From Urinicoccus massiliensis (lineage in GTDB: Bacteria; Bacillota; Clostridia; Tissierellales; Peptoniphilaceae): DNA of 64,000 bases. Positions 33,581 through 43,101 of the stretch are shown piece after piece (position 1 is the first letter of the stretch; the number at the start of each line of letters is the position of its first letter). Position numbers and translations under genes: made by a program. The stretch is from NCBI RefSeq assembly GCF_900120405.1, contig NZ_LT635493.1, positions 844,300 through 908,299 on the forward strand, given 5' to 3'. The notes under the pieces were generated by a model, which searched no databases, was not told where the DNA came from, and worked only from the letters and a program-made list of their open reading frames with translations.

Positions 33581-34267
33581 ATGACATCGAAAATATTAAT
33601 TGTGGACGATGAACAGTCCATTGGAGAGATTATTTCCTATAATTTACATAAGGAAGGTTTTGAAGTTGAAAATGCCTATGATGGCCTAGAATGTTTGGAA
33701 AAATTGGGGCAAAAAGAATTTGACCTAGTCTTACTGGATGTGATGATGCCTAAGTTGGATGGCTTTCAAACCCTGAAGAAAATCCGCCAAGACAGCCGGA
33801 TTCCCGTGATTATGTTGACGGCCAAGGAAGAGGAAGTGGACAAGATTTTGGGCCTGGAATTGGGGGCAGACGACTATGTGGTTAAACCATTTTCCATGCG
33901 GGAACTCATTGCCCGGGTCAAGGCCAACCTCCGCCGCTTGGACTATGAAAGTGAACGGGGAGATGACAAGGTCTTGACCCATGGAGACCTGACTATTGAC
34001 CTGGCCAAGTATGAGGTTAAAAAGAAGGGGCAGATTATTGACTTGACCCTGCGGGAGTTCGAACTCTTAAAATTTTTGGCCCAAACACCAGACCAGGTCT
34101 ATTCCCGGGAGGAACTTTTGGAAAAGGTCTGGGGTTATGAATACTATGGCGACATCCGGACGGTGGATGTTACAGTCCGTCGCCTCCGGGAAAAAATTGA
34201 AGACCGGGGCGGAGATTTTCGCTACATCTTAACCAAACGCGGTGTAGGTTATTACTTCGGAGGATAA
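33581..34267 (+). CDS. walR: Essential response regulator WalR (YycF)
   Basis: A 228-residue OmpR-family regulator with acidic pair D9-D10, phospho-acceptor Asp53 in L-L-D-V-M-M-P and a winged-helix domain over about 130-228. The ending G-D-I-R-T-V-D-V-T-V-R-R-L-R-E-K-I-E is nearly the WalR/YycF consensus. WalRK controls cell-wall hydrolases and wall homeostasis in Firmicutes. The operon walR-walK-yycH-yycI-yycJ that follows confirms the identity. The ribosome site is AAAAAAGGGGG. Confidence 0.95.
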   Translation: MTSKILIVDDEQSIGEIISYNLHKEGFEVENAYDGLECLEKLGQKEFDLVLLDVMMPKLDGFQTLKKIRQDSRIPVIMLTAKEEEVDKILGLELGADDYVVKPFSMRELIARVKANLRRLDYESERGDDKVLTHGDLTIDLAKYEVKKKGQIIDLTLREFELLKFLAQTPDQVYSREELLEKVWGYEYYGDIRTVDVTVRRLREKIEDRGGDFRYILTKRGVGYYFGG

Positions 34268-34268
34268 G

Positions 34269-36062
34269 ATGCTGTCCAGTTTCAAGGCTCGATTTATCTT
34301 TATTTATCTCATTTTAATCTTAATCTGTATGGCCATTGTAGGGACCTTTTTGATTAACCGCCTGGAAATTTCCCAAATGAAGACCATAGAAAGGGAAATG
34401 AATGAAACCATTGACTCCATGGTGGCTTCCGCCGGTTACCTGCAAGATGGCCAATGGGACAAGGAAGCCGGTCTCTTGCAAAACACCATTGACGGCTGGA
34501 GACTGTCCTCGACAGAATCCGTCTATATTATTTCCCAAGACCAGGTTCCTGTGATTTTGGCCTCTTCGGTCAATTCCAAGGATGAAATCCAGGGGCAAAA
34601 TGCCCTGGCCCAAAGGGACCTATCACCGGAAATTATTTTAAAGGCCCTCAAGGGGCATGTGTCTGAAACCACCATCTTGGAAAGCAACCAGGCCCCCATC
34701 CGCCACCTGGCCAAGCCAGTTTTTTCAACCGACGGCCAAGTCCAGGGCGTCTTTTACATGACCATGAGCTTGGAACCTGTTTACAGTGTGGTTTCCGATA
34801 CCAAGGAACTCTTGACCTATGCAACCCTTTTGGGTCTAGCCATTACCACCATCTTGGGATTTTTTATCTCCAATTCAGTAACAGGCCCTGTCCGGGAAAT
34901 TACCTCCAAGGCCAAGGACCTGGCTGAGGGGAATTTTAACCAGCATGTCCAGGTCAAGAGCAATGATGAAATTGGCCAAATGGCCTCCATGTTCAACTAT
35001 TTAACGGGAGAACTCAAGGAGACCATGGACAAGATGGATATTGAGCGGTCCAAGCTCAACACCATCTTCCACTACATGGCCGAGGGGGTGGTGGCCATTA
35101 ACCGGGACAACTACCTGATCCACATCAACCCCATTGCCAAGGAAATTTTAAAGCTGCCGGAAGAAGTCCTATCCGGAGAGAAAAAGGTCCCCATGGGCCA
35201 GCTGAACTTGACGGAAATCAACTACTACAATCCCCCTAGCCTGTCTGGGGAAAGACAGGTGGAAATCAACAAGTCCTTTTACAATATCAAGTATGCCCCC
35301 TATAAGAACGAGTTGGATGAAAATTCCGGTTTGATTGTGGTTTTCCAAGATATTACCAAGGAACACCAATTGGATGAAATGCGTAAAGAATTTGTGGCCA
35401 ATGTCAGCCACGAGTTAAAGACCCCCCTGACCTCCATCAAGTCCTATACTGAAACCCTGATGGAGGCCGACTTGGACCCCGATGCCCGGAAGCGGTTTTT
35501 GAAGGTGATTGAAAGGGAATCCAACCGGATGGTCTCCCTGGTTCGGGACCTCTTACAACTGTCCAACATGGATAACCATTCCTTGAAGTTGACCTTTGAC
35601 CGCTTGGACAGCTATGAGGTCATTGAGACAACCATGGAAAGCCTCCTGCCCCTGGCTCAGGAAAAGCAAATCCGCATCCACTTGGATGTGGCAGATGATA
35701 TTCAAAAAATTTATGGAGACCTCCATGGGGTCCAAAGGATTTTAAACAACATCATTTCCAATGCTATTAAGTACACTCCCCAAGGGGGAGAAGTCAGCAT
35801 CATGGCCAAAAATCGAGGACCCAGGGTCCTGGTCCAAGTCAAGGATACGGGAATTGGCATCCCTCCCAAGGACATGAAGCGGATTTTTGAACGCTTTTAC
35901 CGGGTGGAAAAGGGTCGGAGCCGGCAAATGGGCGGCACAGGTCTAGGCCTGGCCATTGCCAAGGAGCTTATTGAGGCCATGGGTGGCTTTATTCAATTGA
36001 GCTCGGTTTTTGGTCAAGGCACTACGGCCTCACTCTTTTTTAAAGGAGGGGAGTCTTTTTGA
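34269..36062 (+). CDS. walK: Sensor histidine kinase WalK (YycG)
   Basis: A 597-residue kinase in the WalK layout: membrane helices near 8-28 and 180-200 enclose an extracellular domain of about 150 residues, then HAMP (about 202-255), PAS (about 265-365), the phospho-accepting histidine near 380 in N-V-S-H-E-L-K-T-P-L-T-S-I and an ATPase domain with N-A-I-K-Y and G-T-G-L-G-L-A. It senses wall state and phosphorylates WalR. It begins one base after walR stops and overlaps the next gene by four bases. Confidence 0.94.
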   Translation: MLSSFKARFIFIYLILILICMAIVGTFLINRLEISQMKTIEREMNETIDSMVASAGYLQDGQWDKEAGLLQNTIDGWRLSSTESVYIISQDQVPVILASSVNSKDEIQGQNALAQRDLSPEIILKALKGHVSETTILESNQAPIRHLAKPVFSTDGQVQGVFYMTMSLEPVYSVVSDTKELLTYATLLGLAITTILGFFISNSVTGPVREITSKAKDLAEGNFNQHVQVKSNDEIGQMASMFNYLTGELKETMDKMDIERSKLNTIFHYMAEGVVAINRDNYLIHINPIAKEILKLPEEVLSGEKKVPMGQLNLTEINYYNPPSLSGERQVEINKSFYNIKYAPYKNELDENSGLIVVFQDITKEHQLDEMRKEFVANVSHELKTPLTSIKSYTETLMEADLDPDARKRFLKVIERESNRMVSLVRDLLQLSNMDNHSLKLTFDRLDSYEVIETTMESLLPLAQEKQIRIHLDVADDIQKIYGDLHGVQRILNNIISNAIKYTPQGGEVSIMAKNRGPRVLVQVKDTGIGIPPKDMKRIFERFYRVEKGRSRQMGGTGLGLAIAKELIEAMGGFIQLSSVFGQGTTASLFFKGGESF

Positions 36063-37429
36063 AAGAAAGCATTAAGACTGTCCTATTGTGTGGTCTGTCC
36101 ATCCTCTTGATCTTCATGGTGGCGGAAATTTGGATCCAAATTCCCAGCATAACCAAGGAGACGCAAAAGCAGGAAAATTTTGAAAAAAACCGCCTAAAAA
36201 TGGAATTGCTGGGACCCAAGGAATTGCTTTTAAGCTTTTCCGATACGGAGCAAACCCTGGTCTATGACATCCAACCCTATTGGACCATGCTGCAGATGGG
36301 CCTAAAGGACCTCTATGAAAATGCAGAGGCCAAGGATGTCAGTCCCATGAAGGCGGAGGACTATCGAAAATTTTTACAGGAAGGCCAGGTTCTGAGTTTG
36401 AATTTTTCGGGTATTTTGGACCATGGAAACTGGGCCCAACTACTTCAATTGGACCCAGGGACCCTGCCGAAAAAAATTCCCGGCAAGCTCTTGTCCATGG
36501 ACTTGAGCCTGAATAGGGACCTGTTAATGATTCGGACAGACCGGGGAGCCTTTTTGGTCCGGAGCCACTTAAGGACCCGGGACCTTTTAAAAGACCGGGT
36601 TTCCATGGTCTACGACTCCAGACGCTACCGGAATTATACCAGCCTTTGGAAAAAATACGGGGTGGCCAACATGGTCTACATTCCCCGGATCAACACCCAG
36701 GCTCCAGAGGACATTCCCCTGGAAAACAAGCTCCAAACCATGTCTGGCCAGGTGCAAAACAACCTGGCCCGGCGGTATTTAAGACAGAACATAGACTATA
36801 TTCGGGAAATTGTCGAGGACCAGGCCGTAACCTATGTCTATGACCAAAAGGTCCTAAGACTCAACAAAAACGGCTGGTTGACCTACAAGGATGGGCAAAA
36901 AAATTCTGATCAGGAAGACAGCCTGGTCCAATCCCTGGATGCTGCCCTGGATTTTATTACCAGCCATACCGGCATGACAGGGTCCCTGTATATTAGCAAG
37001 ATTGAAAGAATTCAAGACAGGGAAAACCCCGGCTATATTTTTTATTTTAATATGCTGGCCAACCACAAGAGGGTCTACCGGATGGACCAAGACCCCTACC
37101 TGGCCCGGCTGGAAGTCCATGGCCAAGACATTAGCCAAATGGACTTCCTCTACCAAAAGCCCATGGAAAGAGAAATCGTCCAAAATGTGGAAATTGCCAA
37201 GGAAGTCTTGAGTCCGGAAGAAATTATCGACCAAAATCTCTCTCTCCTGGACCCGGAATCCAAGTCCTTGGAGGAAACTCTAGGTCAATTGAAGTGGATC
37301 GACTCGGCCTATGTGGAGTTGGACCCCCCTGGAGGACAAAGGGTCTTAAGGGCAGCTTGGGCTATCAAAATCAAGGATCGGATCTTTTTAATGGACATGG
37401 AAACAGGAAGTTTAATCATGGAGGGATAA
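36059..37429 (+). CDS. yycH: YycH-like WalK regulatory protein
   Basis: A 456-residue protein with one N-terminal membrane helix (about 8-26) and a large extracellular part, like YycH, which binds WalK and tunes its activity with YycI. Sequence similarity in this family is low, so the call rests mainly on topology, size and position between walK and a yycI-like gene. The start is TTG at 36059 with AAAGGAGGGG upstream, overlapping walK by four bases. Confidence 0.8.
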   Translation: MKESIKTVLLCGLSILLIFMVAEIWIQIPSITKETQKQENFEKNRLKMELLGPKELLLSFSDTEQTLVYDIQPYWTMLQMGLKDLYENAEAKDVSPMKAEDYRKFLQEGQVLSLNFSGILDHGNWAQLLQLDPGTLPKKIPGKLLSMDLSLNRDLLMIRTDRGAFLVRSHLRTRDLLKDRVSMVYDSRRYRNYTSLWKKYGVANMVYIPRINTQAPEDIPLENKLQTMSGQVQNNLARRYLRQNIDYIREIVEDQAVTYVYDQKVLRLNKNGWLTYKDGQKNSDQEDSLVQSLDAALDFITSHTGMTGSLYISKIERIQDRENPGYIFYFNMLANHKRVYRMDQDPYLARLEVHGQDISQMDFLYQKPMEREIVQNVEIAKEVLSPEEIIDQNLSLLDPESKSLEETLGQLKWIDSAYVELDPPGGQRVLRAAWAIKIKDRIFLMDMETGSLIMEG

Positions 37430-37430
37430 G

Positions 37431-38279
37431 TTGGATTGGTCTAGAATAAAAACAATCTTAATTATTGCCCTGGCCCTGGCCAACCTGGCCCTGGGCTATG
37501 AGGTTTACCGGCAAAAAATGGCCCTGGCAGGTCCGACGGCCTCCAAGCAGTTCAGTCAAGAACTTTTGGATCTTTTGGCCAGTGAAGACATTAAAATAAG
37601 CCCCTCTATCCAGCTCCAGGCGGAAAAGTTAAACTCTTTAAGGGTCCAGTATGAAAACCTAAGTCAAGAGCAGCTCAACCGGGACTTCTTTCACAATGAG
37701 GCCCTTTTAAGGCAAAAGACTTTTTCTCTGGCAGATTTAAGCCTCAAGGGGGAAAGTCTCCAGGTCTATGATGGCCGGAAACTCTCCTACCGAAACGACC
37801 TGCCCCTGGCCAAGAAAAAAATCAGCAAGGAAGAGGCCAAGACCAAGGCCATGGACTTTTTAAAAGAGAAAAAGTTCAAGACAGACGACCTGGTCCTGGT
37901 AAGCAGCCTGCCCTGGCAGGAGGGCTACCAATTGACCTTTAAAAAGGTCTATGAGGGAAGGTTGGTCGAAAGCAGTTATAGTATTTTTCAAGTGGACGGG
38001 TCGGGAGTCCACAGTCTTTCCAGGCTCTGGCTGGATATTATCGAGCCTTCCGACAAGGAAGTTGTCATGCCCAGCCCCCAAAAGGCCCTTTTAAGTCTTT
38101 TGGACAAACAAGAGGCCCGGGGAAGGACTGTGGTTCGCCTGGAAGCTTGCTATTATTTTAATCCATCCAAACAAGGATACATCGAAGACATTTCCAGGGC
38201 CCAACAGGGCCGGGCCATTCCGGCCTGGCGGATCCAATTGGACAACGGCCAGGAAGTCATCGTAGATGTTTTATCATAA
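37431..38279 (+). CDS. yycI: YycI-like WalK regulatory protein
   Basis: A 282-residue protein with the usual YycI start, M-D-W-S-R-I-K-T-I-L-I-I, an N-terminal membrane helix (about 6-24) and an extracellular domain. In bacilli YycI pairs with YycH to regulate WalK. The start is TTG, one base after the yycH stop, with GGAGGG just before. A peptide-binding-like C-terminal half (K-A-x-x-F-L-K-E-K-K-F and the later A-Y/I-P-A-W-R-I strand) fits the family. Confidence 0.82.
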   Translation: MDWSRIKTILIIALALANLALGYEVYRQKMALAGPTASKQFSQELLDLLASEDIKISPSIQLQAEKLNSLRVQYENLSQEQLNRDFFHNEALLRQKTFSLADLSLKGESLQVYDGRKLSYRNDLPLAKKKISKEEAKTKAMDFLKEKKFKTDDLVLVSSLPWQEGYQLTFKKVYEGRLVESSYSIFQVDGSGVHSLSRLWLDIIEPSDKEVVMPSPQKALLSLLDKQEARGRTVVRLEACYYFNPSKQGYIEDISRAQQGRAIPAWRIQLDNGQEVIVDVLS

Positions 38280-38296
38280 AGGAAAATCGAGGAAGT

Positions 38297-39097
38297 ATGA
38301 AATTTCAACCATTAATTAGTGGCAGTAGTGGAAATTGTCAGTATATAGAAACAAAAGAAACAAAAATTCTTGTGGATGCAGGGATGACTGGGAAAAAAAT
38401 CCAAGAGCTCCTGGAGGAAATCCAGGTGGACCCTAGGGACTTGGATGGGATTTTAGTCACCCATGAGCACTATGACCACACCTCGGCTGTGGGGGTCCTG
38501 GCCCGGCGCTACGGCATCAAGGTCTTTGCCAATGAAAACACCTGGATGGCCATGGAAAAAACCGTCAAGACTATCCCCTCAGGCCAAAGGCAGGTCTTTA
38601 CCACCGGGGAAGATTTTCGCATCAAGGACCTCTCCATCCAAACCATTCCCACCTTCCACGACTGTGTCCATGGGACCAGTTTTATTTTGGAAGACGGCAA
38701 GACCAAGGTGTCCATGCTCACAGATACAGGTTGGGTGTCTACAACCATGATGGAAAAAATGAAGGGGGCTGACCTCTATTATATTGAGGCCAACCACGAT
38801 GAAGAAATGCTCCGAACCGGACCCTATTCCTTTGCCCTCAAACAGAGGATTGCCTCCAACCGGGGCCACCTGTCCAACCACCATGCGGCAGATGTCCTAA
38901 GTAAGATACTAGAAAAAAAGAAGGAGCACGTAATTTTGGCCCACATGTCTACGGACAACAACGACCCCCTTTTGGCCATTCGGACCTTTAGAGAGGACCT
39001 GGCCCTGCACAACATCCATGAGGGCCTCCACTTTACCATGGAGGTAGCTAAAAAGACCAAACCCAGCGACCCATTTCTAGGAAAGGAAGACCAATGA
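38297..39097 (+). CDS. yycJ: YycJ/WalJ-type metallo-beta-lactamase-fold hydrolase
   Basis: A 266-residue metallo-beta-lactamase-fold protein. The metal-binding T-H-E-H-Y-D-H motif is near residue 55 and further ligands appear in T-F-H-D and L-T-D-T-G. It opens with F-x-P-L-x-S-G-S-S-G-N, as YycJ does. Bacillus YycJ is linked to DNA repair or nuclease activity and to chromosome-wall coordination. It overlaps surE by four bases. Confidence 0.92.
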   Translation: MKFQPLISGSSGNCQYIETKETKILVDAGMTGKKIQELLEEIQVDPRDLDGILVTHEHYDHTSAVGVLARRYGIKVFANENTWMAMEKTVKTIPSGQRQVFTTGEDFRIKDLSIQTIPTFHDCVHGTSFILEDGKTKVSMLTDTGWVSTTMMEKMKGADLYYIEANHDEEMLRTGPYSFALKQRIASNRGHLSNHHAADVLSKILEKKKEHVILAHMSTDNNDPLLAIRTFREDLALHNIHEGLHFTMEVAKKTKPSDPFLGKEDQ

Positions 39098-39849
39098 AGA
39101 TACTATTAACCAATGATGACGGATACAAGGCCCCGGGAATTTATGCCCTGGCCAAGAGGCTTGAAAAAAACCACCAGCTGATTTTGGTGGCACCTGAAGT
39201 GGAGCATTCCGGCATGAGCCATTCCATTACCCTCCGCAGGCCCCTGGAAATTCGCAAGGAAAAATTAGAGGGCATCCAAAGTCCCGTTTATTCTGTCCAG
39301 GGAACACCGGCAGACTGTGTCCGGGTGGCCCTAAACCACCTGCTAGAAGATGGAGTTGACCTGGTAATTTCAGGTTGTAACCTGGGCTACAATGCCGGCA
39401 TGGACATCCTCTATTCTGGTACGGTGAGTGCCTGTGCTGAAGCCAACCTCTATGGCTTGCCGGCCATGGCGGTTTCGGCCCAAATGTATAAAAAATTTGA
39501 AGCCGACTTTGACCGGGCGGCAGACATTGCCCTGGATATTTTTGAAAGGGTGAAAGAGGACCTGGTGGAAGAAGTCATGACCCTAAACATCAACATCCCC
39601 TATGCCATGGGCCAACCAAAAGAAGCGGTGGTTTGCCGGATTGGCCAGCCCATTTACGACAAGTATGAAAGATTTGACCTGGGTGAGTCCGGTTTTGAAT
39701 TGAAGCTGGTAGGTCGTAAGAAGGACCAATACCAAGAGGGAACCGACCGTTACTACCTGGACCTGGGCCACACCACCATGACCCCCATCAAATACGAATT
39801 TAATAACCACAAGCGTCTGGACAAGTGGCGTAGCCTTTGGCAGGACTAA
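39094..39849 (+). CDS. surE: 5'/3'-nucleotidase SurE
   Basis: A 251-residue metal-dependent nucleoside monophosphate phosphatase. The N-terminal L-L-T-N-D-D-G-Y motif supplies the metal-binding Asp pair, and V-A-P-E-V-E-H-S-G-M-S-H-S-I-T plus S-G-x-N-x-G-x-N complete the family signature. It starts at ATGA overlapping yycJ. Its place at the end of the wal operon is not typical of bacilli. Confidence 0.95.
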   Translation: MKILLTNDDGYKAPGIYALAKRLEKNHQLILVAPEVEHSGMSHSITLRRPLEIRKEKLEGIQSPVYSVQGTPADCVRVALNHLLEDGVDLVISGCNLGYNAGMDILYSGTVSACAEANLYGLPAMAVSAQMYKKFEADFDRAADIALDIFERVKEDLVEEVMTLNINIPYAMGQPKEAVVCRIGQPIYDKYERFDLGESGFELKLVGRKKDQYQEGTDRYYLDLGHTTMTPIKYEFNNHKRLDKWRSLWQD

Positions 39850-39858
39850 GGAGGATCC

Positions 39859-40782
39859 ATGGAAGTAAGTAAAAAAGTATGGCTGTCTGAAATGGCCATG
39901 CTCCTAGTCGCAATGATTTGGGGAGGGACCTTTGTGGCGGCGCAATTCGCCCAAGAAACCATCCCCACTTTTTGGATTTTAGCCATTCGTTTTATCCTGG
40001 CGGGCCTGATGATGTCCCTGGTCTTTTGGAAGGAATGGAAAAAACTGGATAAAAAGACCATCCGCTACGGAGCTACTATTGGCCTCTTGTTATTTTCGGG
40101 CATTGGGGTCCAAATGGTGGGCCTGCAATTCACCACCCCGGCCAAGCAATCCTTTGTTTTGGTTTCCTATGTCATTATTGTCCCCTTGATGGAGTGGGCC
40201 TTTTACAAGAAAAAACCCGCTAAGAAAATTTTTGTCTCCGGGGTCTTGTGCCTGATAGGGGTGGGGCTTTTGAGCCTCAACGACCAGTTGAGACTGAGTT
40301 TTGGCGATGCCTGTACCCTGGTCTACGCCCTTGTTTTTTCCGTCCAGGTTTTAAAGGTTGCCGACTATTCTCCCCAGGTGGACTCCCTCATTTTATTTTC
40401 CATCTTTCAATTTTTAACGGCAGGGGTCCTGAGCCTTCTTTTGGCCCTGATAACCAGGGAAGTTCTTGTCGTTGAAACTGTTTCGAAAACTTCTTTTTGG
40501 GGTATTGTATACCTAACAATCTTTAATACAGCCCTGGCCTTTACCATACAAAATATGGCGCAAAAGTATGCCAGACCGGCCAATACGGCCTTGATTATGG
40601 CAACAGAATCTATTTTTGGGGCCCTGGCAGCCTACTTTTTTGCCGGGGAAATCTTTGATTTGAGGAAGATCATAGGTTGTAGTTTGATTTTTATTGCCAT
40701 ATTTTCTGCCCAATTTAATCCCAAGGCCCTGGTGGCCGGAAAGAAAGGAAAAAAACATGACAGACAAGCAAGTACATTTTGA
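39859..40782 (+). CDS. EamA/DMT-family transporter
   Basis: A 307-residue membrane protein with ten hydrophobic segments in two EamA repeats; the opening M-I-W-G-G-T-F-V-A and the ending segment with A-x-E-S-I-F-G-A-L are typical of this exporter group. The substrate is unknown. AAGGAGGATCC precedes the ATG, nine bases after surE. It is distinct in sequence from the DMT protein at 15.6-16.5 kb. The next gene begins inside its last 26 bases. Confidence 0.87.
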   Translation: MEVSKKVWLSEMAMLLVAMIWGGTFVAAQFAQETIPTFWILAIRFILAGLMMSLVFWKEWKKLDKKTIRYGATIGLLLFSGIGVQMVGLQFTTPAKQSFVLVSYVIIVPLMEWAFYKKKPAKKIFVSGVLCLIGVGLLSLNDQLRLSFGDACTLVYALVFSVQVLKVADYSPQVDSLILFSIFQFLTAGVLSLLLALITREVLVVETVSKTSFWGIVYLTIFNTALAFTIQNMAQKYARPANTALIMATESIFGALAAYFFAGEIFDLRKIIGCSLIFIAIFSAQFNPKALVAGKKGKKHDRQASTF

Positions 40783-41713
40783 AGAGAGACTAGAATCCAC
40801 CTTTTCCGTCTGGAAGAGCAGCTTTCTAACCATCCTCTTGGCCTGCCTTCTTGCAGGCTTATTGACAGCAGGAAGCCAGCAATTGAGCTACCAGCTATTT
40901 CCTTCCACCAATCCCAAGGTCTTGGTGGAAAGACAACTGGAAGAGAATAAAAAGGCCATAGACCAAGGCAACATCGACGTCAATTGGGGTTTGGGCCTGG
41001 GAAGCAAGGTCAAGCTCAGTGTGGCCAACCTGTCCATCCTGGTGGGTCCCTTGGCCAATATGGTGTCCGCCGGCCTATTTGTTGCAATCTACAAGAGGGT
41101 CTTGGAGGGAAAACAAGCCCAAGTGGGGGACATCTTTATCTTTTTTAAGAAAAATTTTCCGAGAAACTACTTAATTTGCTTTTTAGTCAATCTGATTTCA
41201 ACTCTTTTGTCCGCCCTCTACATGATACCGGCCATGATTTTTGGCATCTACATGTTCTTCTGGCCCCTGGCCCTCTACAAGGGACTGGATGGAAATGGCC
41301 TTTCTGTTTCCAAGTTCTTCAAGGACAGCCTGGCTGAATCCAATGGTGAAAGAGGAACAATTTTCGCCAAGTTTTTCAAGTACGGGTTTATTGTTTTTGT
41401 CGTGGTCTTTATCCTGTCCTTCGCCGTTCTTATGGCAACTGCTTCTTCTGGATCTATGGGTGGCCTAGTAGGCCTAGGAGCGGGTCTTATTGCCGCCCTG
41501 ATAATGGTAGTGGTGGAACCCTTTATCTACCTGGCCTATATTGAAGTCTTCCTGGAAAGAAAAAAATTGGTCCTGGAAAGACAGAGGATCCAAGACCAGC
41601 TTATGGCAGACCAAGCTCCCCAAGACCAGGATGAAAACTTGAACCCAGAAGTGGAAGAAGAAAAACCCCAGGTCAAACCCTATGACCAAGGGATCCATAG
41701 TGATTTTGATTAA
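40757..41713 (+). CDS. Multi-pass membrane protein of unknown function
   Basis: A 318-residue protein with about six hydrophobic segments (near 18-38, 85-110, 130-175, 215-245, 250-280) and a charged, E/D/Q-rich C-terminal tail of about 45 residues. I recognise no family with confidence; it vaguely resembles DUF975-like integral proteins. ATG at 40757 has AAAGGA nearby and overlaps the transporter gene by 26 bases, so the two are translationally coupled. It ends the wal operon, before a strong terminator. Confidence 0.6.
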   Translation: MTDKQVHFEERLESTFSVWKSSFLTILLACLLAGLLTAGSQQLSYQLFPSTNPKVLVERQLEENKKAIDQGNIDVNWGLGLGSKVKLSVANLSILVGPLANMVSAGLFVAIYKRVLEGKQAQVGDIFIFFKKNFPRNYLICFLVNLISTLLSALYMIPAMIFGIYMFFWPLALYKGLDGNGLSVSKFFKDSLAESNGERGTIFAKFFKYGFIVFVVVFILSFAVLMATASSGSMGGLVGLGAGLIAALIMVVVEPFIYLAYIEVFLERKKLVLERQRIQDQLMADQAPQDQDENLNPEVEEEKPQVKPYDQGIHSDFD

Positions 41714-41734
41714 AAAAGACGCCAGATGAACAGG

Positions 41735-41780
41735 CCCCCATTCATTGGACTTAAAAACCAATGAATGGGGGCTTGTTCAA
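41735..41780 (+). terminator. Terminator at the end of the wal operon
   Basis: GCCCCCATTCATTGG and CCAATGAATGGGGGC form a perfect 15-bp stem; only a short T-rich tail follows. Confidence 0.85.
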
Positions 41781-41808
41781 GTTTTAGATGTTTTTAATTT
41801 TAATTGAA

Positions 41809-41837
41809 TTGACAATTATTATAGATGATGAGATAAT
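41809..41837 (+). promoter_or_regulatory. Promoter of the cobalamin riboswitch / btu unit
   Basis: Consensus TTGACA (41809-41814), 17 bases, GATAAT (41832-41837). Confidence 0.8.
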
Positions 41838-41858
41838 AAATAAAAATTAATAATAGTC

Positions 41859-41993
41859 ACTCTTCATAGAAGAGTAAAGGGGGAAGTTGAGTGAAAATCT
41901 CACGCAGTGCCGCTACCGTAATTGCCAAGCAAGAGCCGGATTACCTGACGATTAAATTCTCTACGGGTCATAGAGAAGGCTTTTTTAGTATGC
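41859..41993 (+). promoter_or_regulatory. Cobalamin riboswitch
   Basis: The conserved core is present in order: GGGGGAAGTTGAGTGAAAAT (around 41879-41898), CTCACGCAGTGCCGCTACCG, and the B12-box-like AGAGCCGGATTACCTG (41933-41947). A leading hairpin ACTCT/AGAGT precedes it. The expression platform is TTCTCTA/TAGAGAA (about 41955-41980) followed by GGCTTTTTT, a terminator-like hairpin. It stands directly before a BtuFCD-like transporter, which it should repress when cobalamin is present. Confidence 0.9.
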
Positions 41994-42048
41994 CCCGTGC
42001 ATACATTTTTTTTGCTTAAAAATTGGACCGAAAGAAAGGAAAAAGAAG

Positions 42049-43101
42049 ATGAGAAGTTTGAAGAAGGTTAGCTCATTGTTTTTGGCGGGAGTTATGATTT
42101 TTAGTCTCACGGCTTGTAATTCTCAAGGAAAAGCAAACGATAACAAGGGAAATGCACAGGAAGCAAAAGTTGCTTCGGAAAAAGATGCTAATAGTGATTA
42201 CGAACCTGTTACTATAACGGTGGATTTGGAAAGAAGCGGTCTTGGTTCAAAAGTTGAAGAAACCTTTACGAAACCTCCCATGAAAGTTGTAGCAAAGGGC
42301 GATCAAATGGCTGACTATTTCTTTGATTTAGGTCTGGAAGACCATATGGCAGGCTACAGTCATGGTCAATGTTACAGTACGGTTTCTCAATATCCTGCAA
42401 GAGATGTAGTACCTATTTTAGGTGGAGAATCAGGAGACTTTACTAAAGAAGAACTCTTAGCTACAGGTTGTGACTTCTTGATGGGATGGGATTCGTTATT
42501 TTCAGACAAAAATTTCAACAAAGAATTTTGTCAAGAAAATGGAATCGCAATGTACACTCCTTACTGTGCTACTGACTTCGCAACCTTTGAAGACATCTAC
42601 AAAGATTACGAAACCTTGGGAAAAATTTTTAACGTAAAAGAACGTGCAGCAGAAAAAGTAAATGCAATGAAAGAAAAAATTGAAAATGTAAAGAACACTC
42701 TTGGAAAAGAAGCTTACGAAAAGCCTGTAAAAGTTTTCGTATTTGATTCAGGTGCAGATAAAGCTTTCACTGCATGCAAAGGAATGCCAGGGGATATTAT
42801 AAAACTTGCAGGTGGGATATCAGTTTTTGATGATATAGATAAAGGCTGGGCTACAGTGTCTTGGGAACAAGTTGTAGAGAAAAATCCTGATGTTATTTTG
42901 ATTTTGGATTACAATGGAGAAACTAAGGAAAAAATGGATTGGTTATACTCAAGTGAAGCCTTAAAAGACGTATCAGCAATTAAAAATAAGAGAATAATAT
43001 CTGCTAATGCTGCAGACATGCAAGGTAGTGCAGGCTCAGCCGGAACGGTTGAAATCATAGCAAAAGGCTTGTATCCGGAAAAATTTAAAAATGCAAAATA
43101 A
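42049..43101 (+). CDS. btuF: Cobalamin-type ABC transporter substrate-binding lipoprotein (BtuF-like)
   Basis: A 350-residue lipoprotein: signal peptide with lipobox S-L-T-A-C, lipidated Cys23, then a charged linker and a two-lobed periplasmic-binding domain of the iron-siderophore/B12 class (P-M-K-V-V-A-K-G-D near 80 and N-P-D-V-I-L-I-L near 285). The cobalamin riboswitch upstream makes vitamin B12 or a cobinamide the probable ligand; by sequence alone a siderophore would also be possible. Codon use is visibly AT-rich compared with the wal genes. It overlaps the permease gene by 11 bases. Confidence 0.88.
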   Translation: MRSLKKVSSLFLAGVMIFSLTACNSQGKANDNKGNAQEAKVASEKDANSDYEPVTITVDLERSGLGSKVEETFTKPPMKVVAKGDQMADYFFDLGLEDHMAGYSHGQCYSTVSQYPARDVVPILGGESGDFTKEELLATGCDFLMGWDSLFSDKNFNKEFCQENGIAMYTPYCATDFATFEDIYKDYETLGKIFNVKERAAEKVNAMKEKIENVKNTLGKEAYEKPVKVFVFDSGADKAFTACKGMPGDIIKLAGGISVFDDIDKGWATVSWEQVVEKNPDVILILDYNGETKEKMDWLYSSEALKDVSAIKNKRIISANAADMQGSAGSAGTVEIIAKGLYPEKFKNAK